Assembly: GCA_030144725.1 (NCBI GenBank) | Contig: JASKMD010000014.1 | Span: 1,496,350 to 1,560,349 of the forward strand | Length of the DNA stretch: 64,000 bases | Source of the DNA: Haematococcus lacustris | Taxonomy: Eukaryota > Chlorophyta > Chlorophyceae > Chlamydomonadales > Haematococcaceae | Direction of reading: 5' to 3' | In this document: piece by piece, positions 11,031-23,149 of the stretch | Layout of the letters: every line of letters starts with the position of its first letter | Numbering within the stretch: position 1 is the first letter of the stretch | The notes under the pieces: generated by a model | What the model saw: the letters and a program-made list of their open reading frames with translations, nothing else | Told to the model about the DNA's origin: nothing | Databases searched by the model: none | Position numbers and translations under genes: made by a program

Positions 11031-12205
11031 ACTGCAATGCAGCGCTGAAGCTATGTATCTGCAACACTGGTGTCAACCTTGCCATGCCTCGTAGGCACCT
11101 CACTGTCCTGTGGCAGCACTCACGCACTCATGTGGAGTGCGATTGTGTAACTAGCTAGGTTAACACACTTAATACAAAGCATTGGAGGAAGCAGGTGGCG
11201 CCCATTGGAGCTGTGCTGGTGGCCTGGGCTGCCTGAGGTGCCAACCAAAAGCGAGGAGCACCCTGGCTAGGTCACAAGAGGGCCTCCCCTTCACACTGCT
11301 TATTTCTGCACTGCTTTATTTTTGGCCCAGTTCAGATCAGCGCATGTTTACTTGTAGAAGTGAGTGAAAGCGAAACGGGATGATTTGATTCGAGCTTGGT
11401 AAAAACTTGGTTTGAACTTGGTGCATCACTGTACTGCATTTTCCCGCTGGGAGCAGGGTGCAATTTCCCGCTGGGAGCAGTCACAAGGCAGTTTATTTCT
11501 GCTGGAAGGCATCAGGCACGATGCTGCTCTACGTTTTGGCACATACCTAACCCTAACCCTAGCCCTGACCTGGTACCAGGTAAACACGTTAAATCGGGAT
11601 AAACTGATCATGATTAAAGACCAAGAGGCTTGCAGCTATAAGGTGAAGATAAGTGTCAGGCGTAAAATGTATCCCAGCACTGCCCACCCTTTGGCTCCTA
11701 AGACCATTCTACTGTTTGACTGTGGAAGCTGGTACCTCTGCTGGTACACCACCACAAATTCTACAACTCTGTTACAATCTTGCAGACCCGACAGGCAGCA
11801 CATTGGGCAACACTTGGGTTAATCTTTACAAATCAACACAGACACAACAACTATACACAACAGTACTGGAGTCGTGACTGACGCCAACACCTTGTCTGAT
11901 GTCACACATTGCAATACAACAAGTCTTCAGTCACCAAGTCATCATGCACTTTGTTAACACACTGCATTCACACACTAAGGCCTTGTTGCTGATGATGCCG
12001 AGCCAAAGCCGTCACACGCAAGGTCCATCCTCACCCATTGCATACACTCAACCAGTGCACAGCCAGGCACACCCCAACCTGGAACCCTCCACTACCTTCC
12101 TGTCTGCACAGTTGACCTTTGCTACTCATGCTGAGTATGGCGCCTGCCCCTGTCAGTCCCCCCAACCACTGCACCACCTCACACCTCGGCCATGGGACCA
12201 GGAGG
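11031..12205. other. Spacer without a recognisable gene; short telomere-like tract at 11546-11571
   Basis: I see no supported gene. At about 11440-11480 TTTCCCGCTGGGAGCAG occurs twice in a row. At 11546-11571 the sequence reads CCTAACCCTAACCCTAGCCC, a very short interstitial telomere-like tract. The rest is less GC-rich than its neighbours and may hold the 3' end of the CCL2 transcript. Confidence 0.5.
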
Positions 12206-15200
12206 CTACTGCAGTGATGGTGGTTGTGGTGGTGGTGGTGGTGGTGGTGGTGGTGGTGGTGGCGGCGAGCATGGCTGCCGCTGCATGTTTGGCTGGTAGG
12301 ACAGGGAGGACGATGGCGGCTGTGCAGTAGCCACGCCAAGAGCCTGCCTCATTCGATCTTCTGCCGGGTTTTGCGAGGGCTGTGCACACAATAAGGGGTC
12401 TGCTGGACGCACAGGCACTGCCGCCTTCACAGCACCTACCATCTGCTCATGGGGTGCCCTGACGGAACACCCATGGAAGCCTACAAACCCTGTTTCCTTG
12501 CTGTCCCAAAGCTGGTCAATGAGGGCATTCCCAGCCTTGCCATCAACATGGCTTGGCAAGGCAGCTGCTGGCCCGCTGCCCTCGTCACCACCAGACACAG
12601 TGCCCCGCAGGCTGTACGAGGTGCAGCGTGCTCCTGGATCCTGCACAAAAGACAACCAGTTGCGGCCTGCGTGTGGATACACTGTTGCATGGCACCACTA
12701 CCACAAATAGGCCAGAGGAGACCATGCAAGCTTTGTGCCACAGTGTGTCTGTAAAAATAAGTCGAGTACGTATCAGGTGCATCTTCCTCTTACCATTCCA
12801 CCCAGCCGCTGCTGCTCCTGCCGCTGCTCCTCCTGCCGCTGCTCCTCCCTCCGCTGCTGCTGCTCCCGCTGCTGCTGCTCCTGCCGCTGCTGCTCCTGCC
12901 GCAGCTGCTCCTCCCGCAGCTGCTCCTCCCGCCGCAGCTGCTCCTCCCGACGCAGCTGCTCCTCCCGCCGCAGCTGCTCCTCCCGCCGCAGCTGCTCCTC
13001 CCGCCGCTGCTGCTCCTCCCGCAGCTGCTGCTCCTCCCGCCGCTGCTGCTGCTCCTGCCGCTGCTGCTGCTCCTGCCGCTGCTGCTGCTCCTGCCGCTGC
13101 TGCTGCTCCTGCCGCTGCTGCTCCTGCCGCTGCTGCTCCTGCCGCTGCTGCTCCTGCCGCTGCTCCTCCCGCCGCTGCTCCTCCTGCCGCTGCTGCTCCC
13201 GCTGCTGCTGCTCGTGCCGCTGCTGCTCCTGCCGCTGCTGCTCCTGCCGCTGCTGCACCAGCCATGCTGGGTCCGGCACCAGCTCCACCAGCTGCTGCCT
13301 GACCAGCACCTGGCGCCCTCCTCCAGCAGCAGGGCAGACCAGGCCGGGGCGCACCAGGAACAGGGGCCGGCTGCAAGGGGCAGCCAGGGCAGGGGCAGCA
13401 GCAGCACAGCTCACCACCTGACAGCCACCAGGGGCAGCGGGGCTGCAGCACTGGGGCTGCAGCACCCAGGGCCCCTCCTGCCCTGCCCTCCCCCTCACCT
13501 GCTCTGCACCTTGCCCAGCAGCTGACGCACAGGCGCCTCACACGCCCGCTGCCCCTCAGGCGCCGCCCAGTCCTCAAGGCTGCTCACCAGCTGCAGACCA
13601 GGGCAGCTGCCCTGAAGGCTGGCCAGCAGCAGGTTGACCCGGGCCATGGCAGCAGCCACGGCCAACAGCTGATGTCGCCATGTCCTGCATGCCTCAGCGT
13701 CCTTGTCCAGTCCAAGCTGCTGCTCAAGCTGCTGCTGCATGTGCCGCCTGACGCCCTCAACATACCCAGCTGCCTCCCTGGTGGCAGTGTGTGATGGCGC
13801 CTGCTGCTGCGCCACCAGGAACAGGGTGCTGCTCTTGGCCTGCTGCAGCTGCTGCATGGCTGCCTGCAGGTCAGTGCGCCCGGCCTCAGGGCAGCTGGCT
13901 AGACAGGCAAGATACTTGATTATGAATGCCCCAGCAAGGTGCTGGTACCAGTCCACCTGCTGCTGCGTGATCCCCAGGGCTGTTGTCATGATGTGGTGGT
14001 GCAGGGCAGCTGCAGCGGCACCTCTGTCCCAGTTGCTGATAAGGTTGTGTGCCTTCTTTAGTCCTTCCAATAGGCTCTGCACCAGTGGGTATTCGTTATT
14101 CATGTTGCTGACCAGCTGCTCCACTGCCACGCTCAGCTGGTCCAGGCACTCCCGCTGCTCTACACAGCCAAAACCCATGGGGAAGCTGCTGCCGCCACCG
14201 CGACGCACAGCCAGGGCTGGGGTTTGGGAATGTGGCTGAGCCTGACTTCCTTCTGTGACCAGCTGGGACTGAGCGGACGCAAGCTCCTCCTGCACACACA
14301 AACAGGGGCCAGTGGCAGTAATGAGGACCCATTGCTTGGCATTAGGAGGTCTGCCCCTCTGCCCCTGTCTGTTGCCTCACCTTGCACAGCCTGAGGTCTG
14401 CTGCCGCTGCCTCCTCCTGAGCACTGATGGCAGCCAGACGCTCTTCTAGAACCTCCATGTCCTCCACATGACGAAGCTTCTCAGTCTGCAAGCAGTCTGC
14501 CTTGGCCGCCAGCTGCTTTGCATTTTTCTGCACACGCATGGGACTCCACAACACTTGCATGCCTGGAGCATTCCACCAGCAGCATGTCTCTGTCATCAAT
14601 GCTTTCACGGCTTGCACACATGCACATATGCAATGCACACACATGCACACATGCAATGCAAGGACTGGTGCGGCCTGATGACACATAGACATGTAGCTCA
14701 ATAGACATGTACCAGCAAATCCACAATGGCCCAGGCAAGGGAAGGACAGTTATGCATGAGGCACAGCGCAGAGACGGAGCTGGCTGGGAGGGTGGACACA
14801 TCTAGTCAAGTGGCATTAATCCAATGGAAGTGATAACAAAGCGAGTGTTCCAGAAGTCTTCACAGGGACTTGCGTTCATGCTGCATAGGATGAACCTTTC
14901 ATGACTGCAAGAACCTGCAGCACGGTTGCCGTGTGATAAGTTTATGATGAGTAGTTGATGAGGATATTCAGGGCCGCACAGATTATAGTCTTGTGCAGCC
15001 TGGGAGTACAATTGGACGGCTTGCAGGCACACTGCAGCAGGGCCCTACTTCATACGTAGATTGGGTTGCAACCTGACTCACCTCGGCAGCTGCAGCCCGC
15101 TTGGCCTGCTCCTGCTCTCTAGCCTGGGCCTCCTTCAAAGCCAGCTGCTGCTGTGCCTGCAGCTGCTTGACCTGCTGCATAACCCGCTGCAGCTTCTCCT

Positions 15201-15951
15201 CAGCTGCATGCTTGGCAGAGTCTGACCTGACCCGGTGCTCCTCTGCTGCCTGAAGTTTGGCCACACTGCCTCCCTTTTTCTTTGGTAGGCCATTCAGTAC
15301 TTCCTCATCACGCTGCTCTAACTGCTGTTGCAGCTGCCTGACTAGTTTGTGTAGCTCATGAACAGTCTGGGGCAGGACCACTCCTTTGCAATTGCCGCAA
15401 ACCCTGGAAGCAACGGTAGCAGCAACACAGCCTGCTTGGCACCTGGTGGACCACTGTGTTACATTAGCAGTCGTGGGCCCTGGGCCCTTGCATTGGCCAC
15501 TCCCGCCATGCCTTTCTGACCTCTTGCCAAACAGCATGCGGATGAACCTGTCGCCGAACCACTTGTCGTTGCACCTGCCATCACAAGGCTGCCCTCGCGG
15601 ACAGCGGCAGTCCCTGTCGCACTCGTCAGGAGCGTCGCAGGCGGCATAGCCGTCTGTGCCCTGTCGTGAGGCTGCGCGGCCTCGGCTGGCGGTGCTCCGC
15701 GACTCGCTGGCTGCCAGTGCCACCTCCGCGTCGTTTTGTGCGGGACGCTGTTTTGATGCCTCAATCGCCCGGCGGCAACTCCCGGCAGGGGTCTCTTCCA
15801 CCGCCTTGGTCATATCTGCAAAGTCGGCGCAGCCGCGCTCTGATCAACCGAGGCCAGAATGCGGGGGGTGCAGCGCCTACTTACCAGGCTTGAGATTCTT
15901 GCTATCGCGCGGCTTGCCGTTGTGCTGGTACTTGTTGCCTTTAGCTGGCAT
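12206..15951 (-). CDS. CCL2: intact CCL family protein with full cysteine motif (916 aa)
   Basis: Function not recognised. Six exons: 15951-15885, 15815-15082, 14527-14381, 14289-13499, 13370-12794 and 12640-12206, with all phases consistent over 2751 nt. Exon 1 encodes MPAKGNKYQHNGKPRDSKNL. Exon 2 holds a dense cysteine cluster (CDAPDECDRDCRCPRGQPC, then DGRCNDKWFGDRF) and more Cys before LPQTVHELHKLV and a coiled coil. Exon 3 is coiled coil (LRHVEDMEVLEERLA). Exon 4 is the helical domain ending in VSSLEDWAAPEGQ. Exon 5 opens with RPLFLVRPGLVCPAAGGG and runs into a Glu/Gln/Arg coil of repeated EEQLRR and RQEQQ. Exon 6 (DPGARCTSYSLRGTV) ends in poly-Pro from a GGT run at 12221-12263. The cysteine cluster could bind zinc, but that is inference. 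Confidence 0.78.
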
Positions 15952-17471
15952 ACGTAGCAAGGGCAGGCCAGACGATATGTGTGCGTTATCACGGCGGCCA
16001 GGGTTGTTTCACGGCCGAAGCGTGAGGTGTGACGAGCTTGGGTCTCGGTTTTGAATGTCGCTACCTGCTAGCAGGCCCCACTCACCCATGTAACAAATGG
16101 AGTCAGCATACCATACTCTCCCTTTTGATTCCCGAGGCCTCGGAAACTATAATCAAAATATCAAACCCGAGTCATTTTTTTATTGTTTCAAGTTCCCCGA
16201 TGGCCAAAGTACGTCGAAATTTAGGTTTGGAAACGTCTTCGTGCATAGAAATAATCAAGCCTCTCACCCCAATAATCTCGCATCAAAATCACATGATTGA
16301 CATTGTCAACTGTCGTGGTCTCTCTTCTAGTGGCCTTATCACCTGACCACGTCACATGGGGCACTGAACCTCGCTCATAAAGTCGTGGTCTCCTGCCGCT
16401 GCTGGCACTGCGGCCCGTAGCTGGCTCAGTTACGGACCAGGGTTGTTTCACGGCAGGAGTGTGAGGTGTGACGCGCTTGGGGTCTCGGATTTGAATGCCG
16501 CAACCTGCTACCAGGCCCCAGTCACCCATGTAACAATTGGAGTCAGCATAATATTGAAGATATATACCTGACTGGTATGACAAGTTGTCTTTTTTTAGCC
16601 AATCGTCAAGTCGTATGACAAGTTGTAAAGTTGGATGTCAAGTTGTATGACAAGTTGTCAGACAAGTTGTAAAGTTGTATGACAAGACTTTGTGTCGTGG
16701 TGATGAGCTTGGTGCGTGACCTCCCCTGCCACATCTCGATGCACTACAGTGGAAGCACCTTACCAGGCTTCATTACATCCAATATCATTGAACGAGGCAA
16801 TGACCTGAGGAGAAATGCGTCCCATGAATCAGTCACCCAGCAATAGGTGAGGTACACAATTTGCAGGTGCGGTTGTTTAGCCTCAAGCGAGGGGGCCTAA
16901 GCAGGCAGGGGGCTGAGTTTGAGTGCCACAGCCGTCACTGTCAAACGTGCCTAGGCCCAACCTGCTCTTACAAGCTGCAATGGTTAGCGTGATGGGCACG
17001 TAGAGAGTGTCACACATTCACAGCAAGTTTGGGAAGAACAAAACTGGCCTCGTGAACAGGTTAAGTGTACAGGGCAACAGCTTTAGTGTACAAGGCAACA
17101 GCTTTACCACCCACAGCACCTCAACCGCCATTTTGTTTGCATGCACACTCATTCAATATGCAACACCAGACTGCAACTGTTCATCTTGCACCAACCATAA
17201 AATAAGATGATACTGTAACAAAACCATGCCACTCAACGGCATAGGGATATCAGTAAGATCGGCAAGAGGTCAAATGATGAATATAGCAAAAGCAGGCAAC
17301 ATTCATGCAACAAGGCTCCTGGCTGCCGTATGCTCCATGCAACCTGGGCACCACCGCACACGAGCGAATGGCCTGTACTGATAACTATTAAGCATGCACT
17401 TGCTGCCTGCCCCAGCTGTTGCTTGCTGCCACAACACAGGATGCAGCACAGCATCAGGGGTGAGACACTCC
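15952..17471. other. Spacer with a 110-bp direct duplication and a short-repeat cluster
   Basis: No gene seen. A segment starting GGGTTGTTTCACGGC occurs at about 16001-16113 and again at 16440-16553; a single copy lies upstream of CCL3 (21912-22020), so the 330 bp between them look inserted here. At 16574-16690 the motif GTATGACAAGTTGT and shortened forms recur about seven times. From about 16880 the sequence matches 22560-23149 closely, the flank 3' of CCL4, so it is part of a segmental duplication. Confidence 0.7.
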
Positions 17472-18480
17472 CTAGTCGCTCTCACTGACCCCCTGACCCC
17501 CAGGCAGCGGCTCCGTGTCGGTCATGCTAGCGCTCCAGTTAAGCTTCTTAGCGCTGCTGCAGCTGTCAAACTGCGCTGCCAGGCTGGCCACTGAGGAGAC
17601 TGGGCTGGCCTGAGGTGACTCAGGGTCGCTGTTGAACACCAGGTTCACCCGGCTACGCACTTCACTCAAAAGTGGCCAAGGTGCCGCAGTCACCGGGCTC
17701 AGCCTGCCTACGGACTTGGCCGCAGCTGCGGGTGCTTGTCCACCCGCTGCCTTTGCCCCTGACCCTGCACCCTTCTTCAGGGTGAGGGTCTGCTTTGGCC
17801 CTGCCAGGCTGCTTGGTGTGTCGACTGAGGTCAGGGGCGCAGCATGCACATGTGTAGGGGTGGAGGGAGGGGCAGGTGACTGGTGGAGGGTGCTAGCTGC
17901 CAGCCAGCCAGGTACAGGGCTGGGAGGGTGGGCCGCGGCTAGGCGGTCAACCTGGAAGGCGTGGACACCCCCTGAGCCTGGACCATCCGGCCTCTGCCTG
18001 TAGCCATGCAGTGGGGAGGAGGGCGGGGACAGGGCGGGCAGGCTGTGTGGGTACTCGGCCTGACGCTTGGCATGCCTGGGGGATAGGCGCACGGGCTGTA
18101 GCCTGCCAGCCTCAGCCTTGTGCAATGCAGCAGCCCCGCCCCGCTGCTCCAGCTCAGCTAGCTGCAGCTGCTTGGCCAGCTCCTTCACCCGGCTGTCAGT
18201 TGCGTTATTTAGGAAGGGGCTGTTGGGCGTAGCACTACCTGGCTTGGCTGGGTCGGGCACCAGCTCCACCAGCTGCTGCCTGACCAGCACCTGGCGCCCT
18301 CCTCCAGCAGCAGGGCAGACCAGGCCGGGGCGCACCAGGAACAGGGGCCGGCTGCAAGGGGCAGGCAGGGCAGGGGCAGCAGCAGCACAGCTCACCACCT
18401 GACAGCCACCAGGGGCAGTGGGGTGGGCTGCAGCGCCCAGGGCCCCTCCTGCCCTGCCCTCCCCCTCACCTGCTCTGCAC
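17472..18480 (-). pseudogene. Truncated 3' half of a CCL4-type gene
   Basis: The last exon is complete (18351-17472): RPLFLVRPGLVCPAAGGG, DPAKPGSATPNSPFLNN, VKELAKQLQLAELEQ and the acidic end SMTDTEPLPGGQGVSESD. It is nearly identical to CCL4 23150-24029. The intron before it is present, but of the preceding exon only about LLGQVQS remains (18470-18490). Beyond that the sequence switches to a piece like the terminal exon of CCL2 (VGFHGCS region). It therefore has no 5' end of its own and probably arose by unequal recombination. Confidence 0.8.
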
Positions 18481-18496
18481 CTGGCCCAGCAGCATT

Positions 18497-18846
18497 TTGG
18501 GGTGCCATGACGAAACACCAACGGAAGCCTACAGAGCCTTCTTGTCCCACAGCTCGACTATGAGGGCTTGCTCAGCTGTAACGTGCGCACCTCATGGGTT
18601 CAGCGTACCGTATGGCCAGCTTCACACAGCTGTTACACCAGTTGCTTTCCTGTTAACAAGGCTTGGCAAGGCAGCTCCTGACTTGCTGCCCATCTTAGCG
18701 GCAGGCACAGTGCGCTGCAGGCAGCGTGCACCTCAGTACTGCACAGAGGACAACCACTCACAGCAGTTGCACCGCTGCAGGCTTAATTAGGTGCAGCGTG
18801 CACCTCGGTACTGCATAGAGGACAACCACTCTTGGCAGTTGCATGG
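18497..18846 (-). pseudogene. Decayed terminal exon (DPGAR type) behind CCL3
   Basis: Read on the minus strand this region matches the last intron and exon of CCL2 and CCL8 (the TCCTCTGTGCAG acceptor, then a degenerate tail ending near a GGCTTCC block), but with stops and gaps. A piece of about 55 bp covering the acceptor occurs twice, at 18719-18772 and 18791-18846. It looks like the lost tail of CCL3. Confidence 0.6.
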
Positions 18847-19013
18847 CGACGTTGCGTGGCACCGCCACAACAGACAGGCTTAAGGAGATCAAGCAAGCTT
18901 TGTGCCACAACAACATCTCTGCCCTATGACGCGGCACTCATACACATTTCGTCCAAGACATATCGACCTTTTGCCCCCTCGACCATTTGGACCTGATGCT
19001 GCTCCTGCCACTG

Positions 19014-21862
19014 CTACCGCTCCAGCCGGTGCTGTCGTTCAAGCCTCTGCTGCCGCTCCAGCCGCAGCTGCTGCCGCCGCTGCTGCTGCCCCTGCCGCTG
19101 CTCCTGCTCTTGCTGCTGCTCCCGCCGCTGCTCCCGCTCCCGCCTCTGCTGCTGCTGCTCCAGCCGCTGCTGCTGCTGCTCCAGCCGCTGCTGCTGCTGC
19201 TCCAGCTGCTGCTGCTGCTCCAGCTGCTGCTCTTCTAGATGTTCCTCCTCCGGCCACTGCTGCTCCAGCTGCTGCTGCTCATCCAGCCACTGCTCCTGCC
19301 GATGCTGCTCCCTTAGCCGCCGCTGCTTCTTCTTCTTCTCCAGCCGCCCCTGCTTTTGCTGTTTCCGCCGCAGCCACTTCTCCAGCCGCTGCTGCAGCTC
19401 CAGCCGCTGCTGCAGCTCCAGACGCTGCTGCTGCTCCAGATGCTGCTGCTGCTCCCGACGCTGCTGCTGCTCCAGACGCTGCTGCTGCTCCAGACGCTGC
19501 TGCTGCTCCAGCCGCTGCTGCTTCTGCCGCTGCTGCTCCAGCCATGCTCGGTCGGGCACCAGCTCCACCAGCTGCTGCCTGACCAGCACCTGGCGCCCTC
19601 CTCCAGCAGCAGGGCAGACCAGGCCGGGGCGCACCAGGAACAGGGGCCGGCTGCAAGGGGCAGGCAGGGCAGGGGCAGCAGCAGCACAGCTCACCACCTG
19701 GCAGCCACCAGGGGCAGCGGGGTGGGCTGCAGCACCCAGGGCCCCTCCTGCCCTGCCCTCCCCCTCACCTGCTCTGCACCTTGCCCAGCAGCTGACGCAC
19801 AGGCGCCTCACACGCCCGCTGCCCCTCAGGCGCCGCCCAGTCCTCAAAGCTGCTCACCAGCTGCAGACCAGGGCAGCTGCCCTGAAGGCTGGCCAGCAGC
19901 AGGTTGACCCGGGTCATGGCAGCAGCCACGGCCAGCAGCTGATGTTGCCATGTCATGCATGCCTCAATGTCCTTGTCCAGGCCAAGCTGCTGCTCAAGCT
20001 GCTGCTGCATGTGGCGCCTGATGCCCTCGACATACTCAACTGCCTCCCTGGTGGCAGGGTGTGATGGCGCCTGCTGCTGCGCCACCAGGAACAGGGTGCT
20101 ACTCTCGGCCTGCTGCAGCTGCTGCAAGGCTGCCTGCAGCTCAGTTCGCCCAGCCTCAGGGCAGCTGGCTAGGCAGGCAAGGTACTTGGTAAGCGATACC
20201 CCAGCAAGGTGCTGGTACCAGTCCACCTGCTGCTCTGCGATTCCCAGGGCTGTTGTCATGACGTGGTGGTGCAGGGCAGCTGCAGTGGCACCCCTGTCCC
20301 AGTTGCTGATGAGGTTGTGCGCTTTCCTTACTCCTTCCACCAGGCTCTGCACTAGTGGGTGTGAATGGTTCATGGTGCTGACCAGCTGCTCCACTGCCAC
20401 GCTCAGCTGGTCCAGGCACTCCCGTTGCTCCACACAGCCAAAGCCCATGGGGAAGCTCCTGCCGCCACTGCCACCCACAGCTGGGTTTTGAGTTTGGGAA
20501 TGTGGCTGAGCCTGACTTCCTTCTGTGACCTGAGCCAGCTGGGACTGAGCGGATGCAAGCTGCTCCTGCACACACAAGCAGGGGCTAGTGGCACTATTGA
20601 GGACCCATTGCTAAGCATTTGGTTTTGACATATATATCAGCAAATGCACATTGGCCTATGCCTGCTACTAGCAGCCTAGCACCAGGAGCTGGCTGGCATT
20701 GCCATAGGATAGAGCAATACCTATTTGGTTGCAGCAACCTTGCCCTTTGCAGAGCAGGCCTCCCCTGGCTGCTGCATGAGGCCCAGGCAAGGCAAGGACA
20801 GTCATGCGCATCGCACAGCACATAGCCTTGGCGCCATACAAGGGTGGCCGCTGGCTGAAAAGGATGGACACAGCTTGGGTGGTCTAGTGGCATCAGTCAA
20901 GTGAGGTTTGCATGCAGCACATTTGCCGTCTGAGCCCCTTGTGTAGCTTGGACGGCTTGCAGGCAACCTGCAGCAGGGCCCTACTTCATACGTAGATCGG
21001 GTGGCAACCTGACCCACTTGGCCTGCTCCTGCTCTTTAGCCTGGGCCTCCTTCACAGCGAGTTGCTGCTGTGCCTGCACCTGCTTGACCTGCTGCGTAAC
21101 TCGCTCCAGCTCCTCCTCAGCTGCATGCCTGGCAGAGTTTGACCTTACCCGGTGCTGCTCTGCGGCCTGAAGTTTGGCCACACTGCCTCCCTTTTTCTTT
21201 GGTAGGCCATTGAGTACTTCCTCTTCACGCTGCTCCAACTGCTGTTGTAGCTGTCTGACTACTTTGTGTAGCTCAGGAACAGTCTGGGGCAGGACCACTC
21301 CTTTGCAATCGACGCAAGCCCTGGAAGCAACGGTAGCAGCAACACAACCTGCTTGGCACCTGGTGAAGCGTTGCATTACATCAGCAGTCGTGGGCCCTGA
21401 GCCCTTGCATTTGCCAATCCCGCCATGCCTTTCTGACCTCTTGCCAAACACCATGCGGAAGAACCTGTCGCCGAACCACTTGTCGTTGCACCTGCCATCG
21501 CAAGGCTGCCCTCGCGGACAGCGGCAGTCCCTGTCGCACTCGTCAGGAGCGTCGAAGGCGGCATGGCCTTCTGCGCCATGCTGTGAGGCTGCGCGGCCTC
21601 GGCTGGCGATGCTCCGCAACTCGCTGGCTGCCATCTCCGCGTCGTGTTGGGCGGGACGCTGTTTTGATGCCTCAATCGCCCGGCGGCAACTCCCGGCAGG
21701 GGTCTCTTCCACCGCCTTGGTCATATCTGCAAAGTCGGCACAGCCGCTCTCTGATCAACCGAGGCCAAGATGCGGGGGTTGCAGCGGCTACTTACCAGGC
21801 TTGAGATTCTTGCTATCGCGCGGCTTATCGTTTTGCTTGTACTTGTTACCTTTCGCTGGCAT
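19014..21862 (-). CDS. CCL3: CCL family protein with shortened C-terminus (737 aa)
   Basis: Function not recognised. Exons 21862-21796 (MPAKGNKYKQNDKPRDSK), 21726-21014, 20565-19769 and 19650-19014. Exon 2 has the same cysteine cluster as CCL2 (CRCPRGQPCDGRC). Compared with CCL2 about 18 bases are missing at its 3' end, so the donor must shift to TGG|GTCAGG; that keeps frame and gives 2214 nt in all. The second coiled-coil exon of CCL2 is absent. Exon 4 encodes RPLFLVRPGLVCPAAGGG and then a Leu-Glu-Gln coil with LEQQQR repeats. It stops at a TAG (19014) where similar coil would otherwise continue (CAG elsewhere), and the usual tail exon beyond is decayed. It could be functional or a recent pseudogene. 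Confidence 0.65.
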
Positions 21863-22340
21863 ATGTAGAAAGTTCAGGCCAAACTGAATGTGTCCTTATT
21901 CACGGCGACCAGGGTTGTTTCACGGCCGAGGCGGGAGGTGTGACGAGCTTGGGTCTCGATTTTAAATGCCGCAATCTGCTACCAGGCCCACTCACCCATG
22001 TAACAATTGGGGGCGGCACATTATTGAAGGAATGTGCCTGACTGGTATGACAAATTGTCTTTTTGTAGGCAGACGACGAGACAGCCCTGATGACAATGCC
22101 TCCACCTGTGCGTGTATACTATGTTGCACTGTGCACTGTGTATCGTGAGTGCGGTGGGGAACCTCCTTTGCCACACCCTTTACCTTCGGAGGCATTCACT
22201 AGAGTGGAGGTACCTTACCCGCTTTCCCTGCATCCGCCATCGTCAAACGAGGCAACGACCTTAGGGTCACCCCGGCCATTGGCCATGCCAATCCGTGCCA
22301 GGCCTGCGCATCGCACCACGCGCTAGTTGAGGGTAGCTGA

Positions 22341-22440
22341 GGCTATCGCGGTAAGTTACGCGCGCTAAAACTCGCGTTTTGCACTGAAGCCTGGTGGCGG
22401 GCGGTGATCAGGGACGGCGCGTGACTTACCGCGATCAGCC
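22341..22440. repeat. 100-bp hairpin-forming inverted repeat upstream of CCL3
   Basis: GGCTATCGCGGTAAGTTACG at 22341 is matched, inverted, by CGTGACTTACCGCGATCAGCC at 22420-22440, with two mismatches over about 24 bases per arm and a loop near 52 bases. The matching flank of CCL2 (16.7-16.9 kb) lacks it, so it may be a small inserted hairpin element. Confidence 0.6.
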
Positions 22441-23149
22441 ACCCAGCAGCAGGTGAGGTAAACAAATTGCAGGCGCGGTAGTGGGACACTGCTGAGCTGT
22501 GGAGAGTGTGCTGGTGTGCGGGGCTGGTGGCGGCTGTTTAGCCTAAATCTAAGGGAGCCTAAGCAGGCAGGGGGTTGAATTTGAGTACACCCACGGCCAT
22601 CACTGTACTGGACTCGACTTTCACACTGCCGAGGTCCAACCTGCCCTTACAAGCTGGAATGGTTAGCGTGATGGGCAGGAAGAGAGTGTCACCACATTCA
22701 CAGCAAGCTTGGGAATAAGAAAACTGGCTTCGTGAACAGGTATAGTGTACAGGGCAACAGCTGTAGTGTACAAGGCAACAGCTTTACCACCCACAGCACC
22801 TCAACCGCCATTTTGTTTGCATGCACACTCATTCAATATGCAACACCAGACTGCAACTGTTCATCTTGCACCAACCATAAAATAAGATGCTACTGTAACA
22901 AAACCAAGCCACTCAACGGCGTGGGGAAATCAGTAGGCTCGGCAAGAGGTCAAATGATGAATATAGCAAAAGCAGGCAACATTCATGCAACAAGGCTCCT
23001 GGCTGCCGTATGCTTCATGCAACCTGGACACCACCGCACACGAGCAATTGGCCTGTACTGATGATTATGGAGCCTGCACTTGCTGCCTGCCCCAGCTGTT
23101 GCTTGCAGCCACAACAGGATGCGGCACGGCGTCAGGGGTGAGACACTCC
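22441..23149. other. Spacer: copy of the flank at 16880-17471
   Basis: This stretch follows 16880-17471 closely, including the twice-repeated ACAGGGCAACAGCTT-like motif. No gene is seen. It is the 3' flank of CCL4, and inverted versions occur at 40079-40345 and 62850-63350. Confidence 0.7.

Noticed and set aside
12790..13302. Plus-strand poly-Ala protein opposite CCL2 exon 5
   Set aside because: The minus frame keeps phase with its neighbours at both splice sites; the plus frame starts and ends within repeat.
15459..16054. Possible plus-strand genes opposite CCL2 exon 2
   Set aside because: The cysteine cluster on the minus strand is conserved in three paralogues; the plus-strand frames are not preserved as well and lack splice context.
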